From: Glycine soja
Lineage: Eukaryota; Streptophyta; Magnoliopsida; Fabales; Fabaceae
DNA length: 64,000 nt
Assembly (NCBI RefSeq): GCF_004193775.1
Contig: NC_041005.1
Span: forward strand, 12,712,501 to 12,776,500
Direction: 5' to 3'
A program made the position numbers and the translations under genes. Positions 1 to 11,375 of this stretch are shown piece after piece. Position 1 is the stretch's first letter. Each line of letters begins with the position of its first letter. The notes beneath the pieces are model-generated. The model saw nothing but the letters and a program-made list of their open reading frames with translations. It was not told the DNA's origin and made no database searches.

Positions 1-982
1 ACTGCGAACAACTATCTCGGCTTCGCCGAAGAAGAAATCCCCGCCGAGGGGAGAGGGCATAATAAAGCTTTGCACGTGTCAGTCAATTGTATGGACCACA
101 TCGTGGCCAAGGTGCTCATCGATAATGGTTCCAGTTTAAACGTAATGCCTAAGAGCACTTTGGAGAAATTACCATTCAATGCTTCCCACCTAAAGCCGAG
201 TTCAATGGTGGTTCGTGCCTTCGACGGCACCCGCCGAGAGGTTAGGGGAGAGATAGACCTCCCAGTACAGATAGGCCCTCACACCTGTCAAGTTACCTTC
301 CAAATAATGGATATTAACCCCCCTACAGTTGTTTGTTGGGGCGTCCGTGGATCCACTCGGTGGGAGTTGTTCCCTCTACACTCAACCAAAAATTGAAATT
401 CGTAGTGGAAGGGCATCTGGTCATCGTATCAGGCGAGGAAGACATCTTGGTGAGCTGCCCATCCTCTATGCCTTATGTGGAGGCCGTAGAGGAGTCTTTA
501 GAAACCGCTTTCCAGTCTTTCGAGGTGGTAAGCATTTCCTCCGTGGATTCCTTCTCTGGGCAAGCTTGCCCGTCCAATGCAGCAGTAATGATGGCCCGAG
601 TTATGTTGGGGAACGGTTACGAACCCGGAATGGGTTTAGGCAAAGACAACGACGGCGTAACTAGCCTGATAAATGCCAAAGGAAATCGTGGGAAGTATGG
701 GTTAGGCTATAAGCCCACTCAGGCATATATAAAGAGAAGCATCGCGGGAAGGAAGAGCGGTAGTAAAAGCTCGCGGTTGAGACAAGAAGGTGAAAGAAGC
801 CCACCCTGCCACATAAGTAGGAGCTTTATAAGCGCGGGTCAAGGGGACAAAGGTCAAGTGGTCGCGATATACAAAGATGATGTTCCGAGTACATTGGATT
901 TGGTACGACCATGCCCTCCTGATTTCCAGCTGGGAAATTGGCGAGTGGAGGAACGCCCCGGCATTTACGCAACGAGCATAAT
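1..982 (+). pseudogene. Tat/Ogre pol 5' exon: retropepsin plus G-patch, frameshifted
   Basis: The frame is open from base 1. The aspartic protease motif LIDNGSSLNVMP lies near 115-150; it reads D-N-G-S where many retropepsins have D-T/S-G. The frame is lost in the six-C run at 318-323, and the protease continues in another frame (LLGRPWIHS, about 330-356), consistent with loss of one C. Downstream, ARVMLGNGYEPGMGLGKDN (about 596-650) is a G-patch-like glycine-rich motif. The frame reaches TAA at 984-986, directly after a GTAAAC donor, so reading on into RT needs splicing. The product would be the protease part of a Pol polyprotein. The frameshift makes this copy a pseudogene. Confidence 0.85.
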
Positions 983-1157
983 GTAAACCTTTACGGTTTT
1001 AAAAGCTCTATAGTTGGGCCTAGGCTTTAGAGTTTTTCTTTTGTTAAGGCTTTGTGTCTTTTAATTTATAAATACAAGGATCTTTCTTCATCTGTTCCTA
1101 CATCTCTACCCATTCTCATCCATTTGCATGTTTACTTCTTTATTTTTAAAACGGCAG
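983..1157 (+). other. Predicted retrotransposon intron between protease and RT
   Basis: A GTAAAC donor at 983 and a pyrimidine-rich tract ending in GGCAG at 1157 bound 175 nt. Joining 982 to 1158 makes a split isoleucine codon (AT|A) and runs in frame into the acidic stretch before RT. Unspliced RNA meets TAA at once. Ogre elements are known to carry an intron at this position. The splice is predicted from sequence only. Confidence 0.75.
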
Positions 1158-3396
1158 ATCCGATGACGAGTCCCTCGAAGGTACTAATACCTGGGACCCG
1201 CCTATCAACTTCGAGCAAGAAACGAATCAAACGGAAGATGAAGAGAACGAGGATGTGGGACTTTCCCCGGAATTAGAAAGGATAGTCGCCCATGAGGACC
1301 AAGAAAGGGGGCCTCATCGAGAAGAAACAGAACTAGTAGACTTGGGAACTAGCAGTGGAAAAAGGGAAGTAAAGATAGGCACGGGTATTACCGTACCTAT
1401 CCGTGAAGAATTAATAACCCTGCTAAGAGACTACCAAGACATCTTTGCTTGGTCGTACCAAGATATGCCCGGTTTAAGTTCTGACATTGTACAGCACCGA
1501 TTACCTCTAAATCCCGAGTGTTCCCCGGTAAAGCAGAAACTGAGAAGGATGAAGCCCGAAACATCCTTGAAGATAAAAGAAGAAGTGAAGAAGCAATTTG
1601 ACGCTGGTTTTCTGGCCGTCGCTCGGTACCCAGAATGGGTTGCCAACATTGTACCGGTCCCTAAGAAGGATGGGAAGGTACGAATGTGTGTGGATTATCG
1701 GGACCTGAATCGGGCCAGTCCCAAGGACAATTTTCCTTTACCACACATCGATATCCTCGTAGATAATACGACCAATTTCGCTTTATTTTCCTTCATGGAT
1801 GGTTTCTCCGGTTACAATCAGATAAAAATGGCGCCAGAGGATATGGAAAAGCCTACCTTCGTCACCCTATGGGGGACATTCTGTTACAAGGTGATGTCCT
1901 TTGGACTCAAGAATGCCGGGGCAACTTATCAACGAGCCATGGTAGCTTTGTTCCATGATATGATGCACCAAGAGATCGAGGTCTACGTGGACGACATGAT
2001 TGCTAAATCTAAATCTGAGGAAGAACACCTTGTCAACCTGCGAAAGTTGTTCGAAAGGCTTAAGAAATATCAATTAAGGTTGAACCCCGCCAAGTGTACC
2101 TTTGGGGTCAAATCAGGGAAATTGCTTGGTTTCATCGTAAGCCAGAAAGGGATAGAGGTAGACCCCGAAAAGGTGAAGGCCATCCTTGAGATGCCAGAAA
2201 CCCGTACAGAGAGGCAAGTTCGAGGTTTCCTGGGATGCTTGAATTATATTGCCAGATTCATATCGCAGCTCACCGCCATTTGTGAGTCGTTGTTAAAACT
2301 CTTACGCAAAAACCAAACTGACCGTTGGAATGAGGGTTGCCAAGAGGCTTTCGGAAGGATCAAGAAGTGCCTCACGAATCCCCCTGTGCTTATACCACCG
2401 GTACCTGGAAGGCCTCTCATTTTATACATGACAATCTTGGACGAGTCAATGGGATGTATGCTGGGGCAGCATGACGAATCCGGAAAGAAGGAACGCGCTG
2501 TCTACTACCTGAGTAAGAAGTTCACGGCCTGTGAAATGAATTACTCTTTGCTCGAAAGAACGTGTTGTGCTTTAGTATGGGCATCCCATCGCCTAAGGCA
2601 GTACGTGCTGAGCCATACTACCTGGTTGATATCCAAGATGGACCCGGTCAAGTACATCTTTAAAAAGCCAGCTCTCACAGGACGAATCGCCCGGTGGCAA
2701 GTCTTGCTATCCGAGTTTGATATAGTTTATGTCACCCAAAAGGCGATAAAAGGAAGCGCTTTGGCAGATTATTTGGCTCAACAGCCTCTTAACGACTATC
2801 AGCCCATGCATCCCGAATTCCTGGATGAGGACATCATGGCCTTGTTTGAGGAAAAATTGGACGAAGATCGGGACAAATGGACTGTATGGTTTGACGGAGC
2901 GTCGAATGTTCTAGGCCGTGGCGTTGGAGCACTATTGGTCTCTCCGGACAATCAATGTGTACCTTTCATAGCCAGGCTAGGATTCGACTGCACCAACAAC
3001 ATGGCCGAATATGAAGCATGTGCCCTGACCGTCCAGGCAGCGATTGACTCCAATGTCAAACTACTCAAGGTGTACGGCGACTCAGCGTTGGTAATCCATC
3101 AGCTGAGAGGGGAATGGGAAACTAGAGATCCCAAGCTGATACCCTACAAAGCCTATATCAAGGAAATGGCTAAGACCTTTGATGAGATCTCCTTCCATCA
3201 TGTTCCCCGGGAGGAAAATCAGATGGCGGATGCGCTTGCCACTTTGGCGTCTATGTTCCAGCTAACGCCGCACGGGGATCTACCATACATTGAATTCTGG
3301 TGTCGTGGAAAACCCGCACATTGTTGCCAAGTAGAAGAGGAGCGGGACGGTAAGCCTTGGTATTTCGACGTCAAGCGATATGTCGTAAGCAAATAA
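1158..3396 (+). pseudogene. Tat/Ogre pol: reverse transcriptase, RNase H and archaeal-type RNase H
   Basis: The frame is continuous from the predicted acceptor to TAA at 3394-3396. RT shows MCVDYRDLN (near 1685), FMDGFSGYNQI (near 1795), FGLKNAGATYQRAM and the catalytic YVDD at 1984-1995. The usual gypsy RNase H follows (VYYLSKKF, NYSLLERTCCALVWA, 2500-2780). A second RNase H begins near 2880 with WFDGAS, NNMAEYEA, VYGDSALV and NQMADALA, which supply the D-E-D-D set; this is the extra aRNH known from Tat elements. The enzyme would copy element RNA to cDNA in a virus-like particle. The integrase follows in the same frame after the stop, so TAA is a point break in one original polyprotein. Confidence 0.92.
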
Positions 3397-4605
3397 TACC
3401 CACCAGAGATTGCCGACAATGATAAAAGGACATTGAGAAGATTGGCTGCCGGCTTCTTCATGAGCGGAAGCATACTATATAAGAGAAACCACGACATGAC
3501 ACTCCTGCGGTGCGTGGATGCCAAAGAGGCGAACCACATGATCGAGGAAGTCCATGAGGGCTCGTTTGGAACGCACGCCAACAGGCATGCTATGGCCAGA
3601 AAGATCCTAAGGGCAGGTTATTACTGGCTTACCATGGAAAGTGATTGTTGTGTCCATGTAAGGAAATGCCACAAATGTCAAGCGTTCGCAGACAATGTCA
3701 ATGCTCCACCGCATCCTCTGAATGTCATGTCCACCCCTTGGCCTTTCTCCATGTGGGGAATAGATGTCATCGGGGCCATTGAGCCCAAGGCCTCGAATGG
3801 TCATCGCTTCATCCTCGTGGCGATAGATTATTTCACCAAGTGGGTCGAGGCGGCCTCCTACACCAATGTCACGAGGGGTGTAGTGGTCAGGTTCATTAAG
3901 AAAGAGATCATCTGCCGATATGGTTTGCTAAGGAAGATTATCACGGACAACGGCACCAACCTGAATAACAAGATGATGGGGGAAATGTGCGAGGAGTTTA
4001 AAATCCAACATCACAATTCCACGCCCTACCGACCAAAGATGAATGGAGCCGTGGAAGCGGACAATAAAAATATCAAAAAGATTATCCAAAAGATGACCGT
4101 GTCGTACAAAGATTGGCACGAGATGCTCCCATTCGCGTTACACAGTTACCGAACTTCAGTACGAACGTCAACTGGGGCAACGCCGTTCTCATTGGTATAT
4201 GGGATGGAGGTTGTGCTACCGTTTGAGGTAGAAGTCCCGTCATTAAGGATCTTGGCGGAATCCGAATTAAAGGAATCAGAGTGGGCTCAAACGCACTATG
4301 ACCAGCTCAACCTCATTGAAGGTAAGCGCTTAACGGCCATGAGTCATGGGCGCTTGTACCAGCAAAGAATGAAGAATGCATTCAACAAGAAGGTACGCTT
4401 GCGCAGGTTCCATGAGGGAGACCTTGTGCTAAAGAAAATGTCCTATGCTGTCAAGGAAAATCGAGGAAAATGGGTCCCAAACTACGAAGGGCCTTTTGTT
4501 GTGAAGAGGGCTTTTTCCGGAGGAGCCCTGGTGCTTACCAACATGGATGGCGAAGAGCTACCTTCACCCGTGAACTCTGATATCGTCAAGCGATATTATG
4601 CTTAG
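3397..4605 (+). pseudogene. Tat/Ogre integrase, cut off from pol by an in-frame stop
   Basis: The frame matches the RT segment and ends at TAG 4603-4605. An HHCC zinc finger lies near 3535-3685 (HMIEEVHEG, CVHVRKCHKCQ). The catalytic triad is visible: D at 3763-3765 (WGIDVIG), D at 3946-3948 (ITDNGTN) and E at 4054-4056 (NGAVEADNK). That is D-D35-E spacing. The C-terminus (GPFVVKRAFSGGALVL ... SDIVKRYYA) has no chromodomain, as expected for Tat. The enzyme would insert element cDNA into the genome. It has no start of its own and would only be made as part of the polyprotein, so the stop at 3394 silences it in this copy. Confidence 0.92.
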
Positions 4606-5570
4606 AATCTGGGACAATTAAGGATGTCGCTGCATGTTCTTTATCTTTATGTGTTTTCTGGGTTTCCCCCAGGGATTCCCCGCCTACTGTATCTCTCGTT
4701 ACAATCTTTTAAAGAAGTGAACGTGGGTTCAAGGCTTTAGTCCTCACGTTGGTTTTAAACCTTGCGTTAATTTGTGATCACCTGAGCCCTTCCGCTCAGT
4801 TCATGGGATGCCCCAAGCGCTTAATTAAAATTGAACCTAAACCAACTTTCACTAAAATTTGTTGCGTTTGAAAACGTTCATGCATACGCATACGCATGCA
4901 TATTGTTGTGATAAAACAGGGGCAGGATCGTCTCGAGCTACCTTCTAAGGTGGAGACAAAGTTAAAGCAGCAGAAACTAATCAAGGTAAGACAACGACGC
5001 GGCCGAGATTTGCCACACCTCGTTGTTTCCCACTTTCAGATACTTGGGGACGGACACAAAAAGAGGCTAGGGTCACTACCAATAGGTCGTCGTCCTTAAC
5101 CTAGCCCGGGACAAGCAGAAAGCACTGCTGTAAAGTAGCCCAGTATCCTTTGAATTCATAGTAATTATTACCTTTGTTCGATGCCTAATCTATCCTGGGG
5201 GGTTTCGATCAGTACCTTACGGAGTGGCTGGCGGAGCATCAAAAGCTTTGGTCCCCTCACGCGAGTCATTCCCGTGTACAGTTGTCTCCTAAAATCAATC
5301 GACTTTTAAAAATCCCTGGGATGTTGTCCAATCAAGGTTTTGGGCGATGTTGATAAACTACGGCAAAAAAAAAAGTGTAGGTTAGCTCGCCTGGACAAGC
5401 AACCCCCTGCACCAAAATAAAAAAAAAAGAAGGAGGGGGACGTTTTTGCATTCAAAAAACTTTCCCCCCATTCAAGAGCAATACCCACGGGATTTACGAG
5501 TTTGCAACCCTAGGATCACTATTTTTCGCATTTTTCGATTTTGTTTTGCGCTTTTATTCATCACCAACAA
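4606..5570 (+). other. Non-coding spacer after pol, includes leader exon of the extra ORF
   Basis: No convincing coding sequence is seen. The stretch 5366-5430 is A-rich. The last few hundred bases before GTAAGT at 5571 are the likely leader exon for the downstream ORF. I see no clear TATA box, so transcript start is unknown. Confidence 0.5.
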
Positions 5571-6776
5571 GTAAGTATTCCATCCTTAAGCTTTCTAGCT
5601 TTCCATTGGTGTATTTTGATCTTCTTTTGGTGCTCTAAATTGTGGGAATGTGTTCATGTATGTGGGGTAATTTTGGGTTTGTTTTCTTGCTTGATTGGGT
5701 TGAATTGAGGGTTTGTATGAGATGGCCCTAGGCCTATAATGCATTTTGAAGCAATGGGGCATGCCACATTGTCCCCGTTCTCTCGCTATTTATGCCTAAA
5801 CGCGCGCCCACCAAGTGTTCGGTGAAATGCCTCAATGGCATTTGCGCATGATTTTATAGGAAAACAACCTATGGGACAATTTGGTTTGCGCATGTTTTCT
5901 ATTTTTTGAACATGTGTTCAGTTTCGTGAGGGCTAGAATAATTACCCCACATATACCCTAGGCCTAGTAACCAAAGCTTGTTTTGATGTAAGAAAACACA
6001 AGAGTGGGTGCATATTGGGTGAAGCTACCCTTTTTGGCCAGCAATTAGCTATAAGCCACGCTTTAATAGTTTCCATACACCTAGACGTTTAGGAATTTTG
6101 TTCATCACGGACGTGTAGGTGTAGAATAGGTAGCAAAATACCTTTGGCAATTTACACTTTGGGTATGATAGCAAAATACTTGGATGTATGTACATGTAAT
6201 TTTTGGTAGTCAAAATGTCTCACAAAAATATATATATGTTGCATGTTATGTAAAGAAATACCTTACAAAGATACCTTTTAATTTGAATGCAATTTTAGTC
6301 AGCAAAAGAAAATATACTTGAATTTGCATGCGGCTTTAGGTAGCAAAAACACTTGAATAAAGCATGAAATGTAGCACCTTATTGTGTAGGTAGCCAAGAT
6401 CCATCACGAAGTTTGTGTATGTATAGGTATTAGAAATGCCTGAATGTGCACGTATGCAATTTTTGGTAGCCAAAGTGCCTTGAGTATGCATGTATGTAAA
6501 TTTAGCAAAGGAAATGCATGTGATGTAGGTAGCAAATACACCTTGGAAGTGCATATAAGTGATCTAGGTAACGAAGGTGCCTTGATTGTGCATGGGTGCA
6601 TTTTTTTTTAGTTAGAAGAATTTCTTGTGCGAGTGAATGTTCGTAAGGAAGTATGTGCATGAGTTTGCTCTAAATTTACATTGATGTTTGTGTTTATTGG
6701 AGGAGGTTGTATGCCATTTTCGTTTTAAGAGTAGCATTTCTTGGTAAAACTAACTTCTAAATGTTTGTTCTCGCAG
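5571..6776 (+). other. Predicted 5' UTR intron in front of the extra ORF
   Basis: A consensus donor GTAAGT lies at 5571 and an acceptor TTGTTCTCGCAG ends at 6776, three bases before the ATG at 6780. The 1206 bases between are T-rich, lack long frames and hold degenerate repeats of a GTAGC-AAA type phrase (for example near 6090-6560). A leader intron directly before the start codon is a gene-like arrangement. No transcript evidence is available here. Confidence 0.55.
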
Positions 6777-6779
6777 GAA

Positions 6780-7970
6780 ATGGCCCCGCGGAAACTTGCC
6801 TCAAAGAGATCCAGGAAGGATAAAGCGGTCGAAGGAACTAGTTCCGCTCTCGAGTATGACAGTCACCACTTTAGGAGCGCTGAACACCAGCAGCGCTTCG
6901 AGGCCATCAAGGGATGGTCATTTCTCCGGGAGCGACGCGTCCAGCTCAGGGACGATGAGTATACCGATTTCCAGGAGGAGATAGTTCGCCGACGGTGGGC
7001 ATCACTGGTTACCCCCATGGCCAAGTTCGACCCAGACATAGTCCTCGAATTTTATGCCAATGCTTGGCCTACGGAGGAGGGCGTGCGCGATATGAGATCC
7101 TGGGTGAGGGGTCAGTGGATCCCGTTCGATGCGGATGCTATCAGCCAGTTCCTGGGATATCCTTTAGTGCTGGAAGAGGGCCAGGAGTGCGAGTATGGCC
7201 AGAGGAGGAACCGGTCCGATGGTTTTGATGAGGAGGCCATCGCCCAGTTGCTGTGTGTACCGGGGCAGGATTTTGCCCAGACTGCTGCAGGGAAGCGAGT
7301 GCGAATCATGCGCACCAACATGACCACCCTGACCCAGATATGGATGACATTGCTCCTCAGCAACATCCTGCCCAGCGATCATAATTCCGACCTCCCTCTG
7401 CCGAAGTGCCAGCTGGTGTACGCCATCCTGACACGGATGAGTGTTCATGTGGCTCAGTTGATCGCTGATGCCATCTATCTATTTGCAGGTATGGCGCCGA
7501 CCGCACTGATCACAGGACTCTGCCAGCCGTTCGGAGTCCCCGTTGCACCTACCAAGGTGATTCGGCCGCCCATCACCCGGGCTTTTATTGAGAAGTACTA
7601 CACCCCGAGACAGGCTCAGGGTGATGCTCCACAGGCCGCAGGCGCGCCACCACCACCTCATCAGGCTGGCCCGACTGGGTCGTTTGACATGGAGCAGTAT
7701 TTATGTTATGTGGTTCGCCAGGAGGCGGCCAACCACAGGGCCTATGTGCGGACCAATGAGACCCTTTACTAGCTGAGCCTCAGCATGCAGAGCCAGGGCT
7801 TCGCTTCTTTTTCATGCCCTACTCCAGACCAGTTCAGGGCAGAAGTCGCATGGCCCAGGGATTGGCCCGAGGCCCAAGCAGGAGAGGCTCCCGACGATGG
7901 AGAGGAGGCCCACGAGGACGAGGAGATGGCCGATTTGCTTAACTTCTTGGGAGGGTGTGGAGCTACATGA
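6780..7970 (+). pseudogene. Extra 3' ORF of the Tat element, plant-specific 'putative plant transposon protein' type
   Basis: ATG at 6780 follows the predicted acceptor. The frame is open to TAG at 7770-7772 and then continues in the same frame to TGA at 7968-7970, so about 396 codons with one internal stop. The N-terminus is basic (residues 2-20). The core holds DPDIVLEFYANAW, a segment around RSWVRGQWIPFDADAISQFLGYPL, and a later ILPSDHN...LVYAILTRMSVHVAQLI part. The C-terminal part is Pro-rich, then acidic. The pattern resembles the extra ORFs at 14739-15845 (+) and 27308-28307 (-), which belong to copia elements. Its function is unknown. It is not gag, pol or a typical envelope protein, and no membrane segment is evident. 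Confidence 0.75.
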
Positions 7971-9529
7971 CTGGGAGATCCCCAGATTCATGTTTTCTTT
8001 CATATTTCTTTTATCATTTTTATGTTATGTTATTTTTTGACTTGAGAGACTAATGTTTGTTTTTGTTGTTTTGATTGTCATCTATATCACGCATACATTT
8101 TTGTTTGGATTGTTGCGTTAGTGCTTATATCATTATTATCGATGATATTTATTTGAAATTCTGGAACCGTGTAGAGTTTTTCGTTTAGGAACATCGTCCT
8201 AAAAAATAAAACAAACAAAAATCATGATAAAAAGAAAAAAAGGAGAGAGCAAGTAAGGAGAAAAAGAAGGAAAATAGAAGATAAAGAACCAACATGTTTT
8301 TGAAAGAGATGATTTCCGACTTTTGTTTGAAAGGAAAATTCGCCGATCATAGCTAGTTTTTGAAAAAAAATGTGTGTACACATTTGAAGGGTAAATGCTG
8401 TGAAAATTTTCCCGAACGCCCGAAATGGACTTGGATGAATGCACAAATGGATAAAAGAACATATTTTGGAAACATTGGGTTGACTAAAATAGAGGAAATG
8501 AATCCTGAGCCCTAGCATCACATGACCATAAAAATTTGACACTTGAGTGTCCACATAGGTGCATGCAAGACCAGTTTTGCATAAAGTTTCCAAATCATCA
8601 TTTTTGCATTTGTGTCATGGAAATAATGTGGGGCATTCCTTTTTATCCTTGAACCAAACCCAAACCCTGACATGTATCATGTCTAGCCATTCTACAAGCC
8701 TTGAGCCAAAATCCTAACTCACCATAAACCTTGACCCAGGGTGAGAATGTCAATCCTTATCCTCGGAAGCAAAAAAAAGGGGGAAGGAAATTCCCAGTCA
8801 AAGAGTGGGAGAAAGCGAAAAGAAAAGAAAGAAAATTCCCAACCAAAGAATGGGAGAAAGTAAAAAAGGAAGGAAAGAAAGTTCCTGATCAAAGAAACTA
8901 GAAGAAATGTGCATAAAGGTCTTTTGACCAGACAATATCTGAACAATACATAATTGTCACCAAATGAACAAAAGGAAGGAAAAGAAACCATGACCTAAAG
9001 TGGTCTTCTCCCTTTGATTACCAACCAAAATCCTGTGCGTCGGTGACTTGTTCGCCTCGCGTCAAACAAGAACAGAAAAGGAAAAAGCCAAAAAAAATCA
9101 AAAGTCAAAAAACCCACCAAAAGAACCCATTTCCAAGGGAAGTCCTATTGATCCATGATCACGCATGTAATCTTTGATTTGATAGGAAATAATTCGCAAA
9201 GTCAAGTCGTGACATATCTATGGTTCGGAATTAGGATGAAACACTTACCTGTGCGAGGTTGATACACTCTTGAGTGATTTTCTTCTATTTTTTGTTGAAC
9301 CCAGTGTTTCCTCTAAATGGTCATTTAGAAACGAAATGCTAACATCCAAAATCTCATTTATGGTTATGGGGGGTTTCATCAGCAGACTCTCCTTCCCCGG
9401 TAGACGCATTGTTTTTCACTCAAAAAAGCATATGCTGCTCTAATTAGTTGGAATATTTGTCTCTTTACTAAAGCATGTTTGCATTTTAGTGGAGAAAACA
9501 CCGAGACTTTTTCAAGTCTCACAAGTTAT
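7971..9529 (+). other. 3' UTR of the Tat element, no gene seen
   Basis: This is AT-rich, then purine-rich sequence between the extra ORF and the satellite block. Short open frames here lack family features. It is interpreted as hypervariable 3' UTR. Confidence 0.6.
8762..8905 (+). repeat. Purine-rich degenerate tandem repeat, about 3 units
   Basis: A phrase of the type GGAAGGAAATTCCC followed by AAAGA(G/A)TGGGAGAAAG recurs about every 45-50 bases, with a third, more diverged unit. It lies inside the 3' UTR of the Tat element. Confidence 0.6.
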
Positions 9530-9600
9530 CCAGAACTACGTAGGTTTGAGTTCCTCATTTGAGGATACGTAGGAGCAAAAGTCTTGCTTTTGTCGACCAC
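9530..9600 (+). repeat. LTR-like fragment inside the 3' UTR
   Basis: The block with GAACTACGTAGG, TTCCTCATTTGAGGA, TACGTAGGAGCAAA and TTGTCGACCAC resembles 12124-12198 in this element's own LTR, in the same order and strand. It may be a remnant of an older LTR end or a copied U5 piece. Confidence 0.55.
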
Positions 9601-9772
9601 ACCGTTTTTTGTTACCATGACCCAAGAGCTGGTAGCCCGCGGAGACACCTTATGGTTATCCGTACCTCGTCATTCAGTGACCCCAAGTGTGATTGATGAG
9701 CAAAGGCCAATGTGGTCATCTGCGCCCTTTCCGGAGATGTCAGCATCTTCCGGTGGAGACTTTTTCAAGTCT

Positions 9773-10715
9773 CACAAGATCTGTCATACTGACATTTGAG
9801 TCACGCTGACGGGCGGAAATACCCGAGTGATTATCCGTATAAACTTTCTTTTGCTGTCTGTAAGACGAAAAGCTTGATAGCACACAAAGACTAAAGCCGT
9901 CTTTTGCATCCTTCGTCAATCGCAGCCGACAAGCTCGTTGACACGCGGAGATTTACGTCATCTTCCGCGCACACAAGATCTGTCATACTGACATTTGAGT
10001 CACGCTGACGGGCGGAAATACCCGAGTGGTTATCCGTATAAACTTTCTTTTGCTGTCTGTAAGACGAAAAGCCTGATAGCACGCAGAGACTAACGTCGTC
10101 TTCTGCATCCTTCGTCAATCGTGGCCGACAAGCCCCTTGACACGCGGAGATTTACGTCATCTTCCGCGCACACAAGATATGTCATACTGACATTTGAGTC
10201 ACGCTGACGGGCGGAAATACCTGAGTGGTTATCCGTATAAACTTTCTTTTGCTGTCTGTAAGACGAAAAGCCTGATAGCACGCAGAGACTAACGTCGTCT
10301 TCTGCATCCTTCGTCAATCGCGGCCGACAAGCCCATTGACACGCGGAGATTTACGTCATCTTCCGCGCACACAAGATCTGTCATACTGACATTTGAGTCA
10401 CGCTGACGGGCGGAAATACCCGAGTGTTTATCCGTATAAACTTTCTTTTGCTGTCTGTAAGACGAAAAGCCTGATAGCACGCAGAGACTAACGTCGTCTT
10501 CTGCATCCTTCGTCAATCGCGGCCGACAAGCCCCTTGACACGCGGAGATTTACGTCATCTTCCGCGCTCACAAGATCTGTCATACTGACATTTGAGTCAC
10601 GCTGACGGGCGAAAATACCCGAGTGGTTATCCGTATAAACATTCTTTTTGCTATCTGTAAGACGAAAAGCCTGATAGCATGCAGAGACTGACATCGTCTT
10701 CTGCACCCTTTGTTC
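9773..10715 (+). repeat. 199-bp tandem repeat (satellite-like) in the 3' UTR
   Basis: Units start with CACAAGAT at 9773, 9972, 10171, 10370 and 10569. The spacing is exactly 199 in every case. Four units are complete and the fifth fades near 10715. They differ at only a few bases each, which points to recent amplification. Each unit also has two related halves (GGAGATTTACGTCATCTTCC and AGAGACTAACGTCGTCTTC). Diverged pieces lie just upstream (9630-9772). The open frames seen on the minus strand are by-products of the repetition. Confidence 0.93.
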
Positions 10716-10829
10716 CCCCGGGGACAACAAGTCAGTTGCATGCAGAGATATTTTATGGTCACCCGCGACTCTCGTCAACCGAGAGGAACGAAATTAGTGT
10801 CTTATCTTTACTTCCCTTTTATCTCCAAT

Positions 10830-10853
10830 AAAAGACAAGTAAAGAGGGGCAAC
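10830..10853 (+). other. Polypurine tract of the Tat element
   Basis: A purine-rich run (AAAAGACAAGTAAAGAGGGG) ends a few bases before the TGTCATACCC start of the LTR. This is the usual site for plus-strand priming. Confidence 0.7.
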
Positions 10854-10949
10854 TGTCATACCCTAATTTCGTTCGGGGACCTTTGCTTGGTGGCATGCAA
10901 CTTTTGTTTGGTCCTTGTGAGGTGCTTGGCACCCATCATTAGGCAATTT

Positions 10950-11190
10950 GTAAAGTTCCGGGACATGCCGGAAATCAAAAGAAAGTATTGATGCACAATC
11001 CGTAAGGTTCCGTGGCATACCGGAAATCAAAAAGGAAGCATCGTTGCACAATTCGTGAGGTTCCGTAACATTCCGTAAGTCAAAAAAAGGATGATTTTGT
11101 AATCCGCAAGGTTTCGTAACATTACGGAAAGAAAACAAGTATCGTTACGAAATTCGTAAGTTTCCGTAACTTTACGAAAAAAAGAAGCAC
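10950..11190 (+). repeat. About 52-bp tandem repeat in U3 of the Tat LTR
   Basis: Five diverged units start near 10950, 11002, 11055, 11106 and 11156. Each has a G(T/C)AAGGTTCCGT-like core and a second CCG(G/T)AA part. They lie upstream of the TATA box and may act as promoter repeats. Confidence 0.75.
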
Positions 11191-11367
11191 AAAAAATGCG
11201 GGGGGTGTATTTAGTAAAAATGGGGGTGCAAATAGCAACCAGGCCCACTTGGGCCCTCCAGAAGATTCCTCCAGAAGGCGGTTGCTTCTGGAGGAAGCCA
11301 CCTTGCTCGCCTGGGCGAGCAGAGCTCGCCTGGTCGAGCTGGGTGGCAAGCTTCTCCCCCAATTTTC

Positions 11368-11375
11368 TATAAATA
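11368..11375 (+). promoter_or_regulatory. TATA box of the Tat LTR
   Basis: TATAAATA is followed by a purine-rich stretch, about 515 bases into the LTR. The position suits the U3 promoter. Confidence 0.7.

Noticed and set aside
8199..8991. Minus-strand Phe/Leu-rich frames that look membrane-like
   Set aside because: They arise from A/G-rich plus-strand sequence in the 3' UTR, which reads as F, L and S codons in reverse.
9773..10715. Possible CRISPR-like array
   Set aside because: Units are contiguous 199-bp copies without unique spacers, and the DNA is plant nuclear.
9891..10778. Four near-identical minus-strand frames of 75-96 codons
   Set aside because: They repeat every 199 bases with the tandem unit and have no family features; they are by-products of the satellite.
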